NCBI GenBank assembly: GCA_913058025.1
Contig: CAJXPN010000426.1
Location: 1-5,029, forward strand
Length of the DNA: 5,029 bases
Origin: an uncultured Myxococcales bacterium
GTDB lineage: Bacteria; Myxococcota_A; Bradymonadia; Bradymonadales; Bradymonadaceae
Reading direction: 5' to 3'
The notes under the pieces were generated by a model. That model was not told where the DNA came from. It saw only the letters and a program-made list of their open reading frames with translations, and searched no databases. Within the stretch, counting starts at the first letter, position 1. Each line of letters starts with the position of its first letter. The translations under genes and the position numbers were made by a program. This document shows, one piece after another, positions 4,963 through 5,029 of the stretch.

Positions 4963-5029
4963 GGGGGGTGGGATTGCCACACGGTCCCCCAGCGGCCGCT
5001 CGCTCGCGCTCGCTATCGCGGTCCCCTCG
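4963..5029. repeat. Low-complexity GC-rich intergenic tract with hairpin, direct repeat and palindrome
   Basis: GGGGG (4963-4967) can pair with CCCCC (4986-4990), with an inner GTGG/CCAC stem (4968-4971 with 4977-4980). CGGTCCCC occurs twice (4982-4989 and 5019-5026). Between them lie the perfect palindrome AGCGGCCGCT (4991-5000) and CGCTCG-type short repeats (4999-5013). This may be the edge of a dispersed intergenic repeat or a terminator for a leftward gene beyond the window. No gene is seen here. Confidence 0.45.

Overview
This is a 5,029-base, very GC-rich window with dense bacterial coding. The short-form RdgC-like protein, the RppH-type Nudix hydrolase and the strong G/C bias at third codon positions suggest a high-GC deltaproteobacterial or myxobacterial-type organism. 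That placement is inference; no rRNA or other marker is present.

Layout. Five genes read leftward on the minus strand: an RppH-like Nudix hydrolase (4125-3610), an RdgC-like protein (3506-2853, GTG start), a companion of RdgC-family character (2788-2186), undecaprenyl-diphosphate phosphatase uppP (2157-1300), and a reading frame starting at 1177 that runs off the left edge. Two small unrecognised genes read rightward (4201-4497 and 4502-4888), divergent from the Nudix gene and only 4 nt apart. The last 140 bases (4889-5029) are non-coding, with hairpins and a low-complexity CGCTCG tract.

Main observation. The left-edge gene is an uninterrupted in-frame chimera. Residues 1 to about 258 are an acyl-CoA dehydrogenase (N-terminal helical domain, beta domain and first helix of the C-terminal domain). 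At a GAQL stretch the frame switches without a break into the middle of a cystathionine gamma-synthase/lyase-type PLP enzyme, with the PLP aspartate and Schiff-base lysine exactly 25 residues apart. By hand count, A/T-ending codons rise from about 4% to about 17% across the junction. Neither parent enzyme is complete. The most likely explanations are a recombination or deletion between two genes at a short shared sequence, or an assembly join; a genuine functional fusion is less likely.

Regulation. The 122-base gap upstream of the chimera holds one perfect 15-bp palindrome (GTGAGC-GCC-GCTCAC) and two degenerate copies. The copies lie on a plausible sigma-70-type promoter, a layout typical of a TetR-like repressor. 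Hairpins without U-tracts lie between the Nudix and rdgC-like genes and between the two RdgC-like genes.

How the genes relate. The RdgC-like pair probably works together on DNA, uppP follows 28 nt later and may be co-transcribed, and the Nudix gene may be a separate unit because a 10-bp stem lies downstream of it. No CRISPR array, insertion sequence, tRNA or rRNA was seen.
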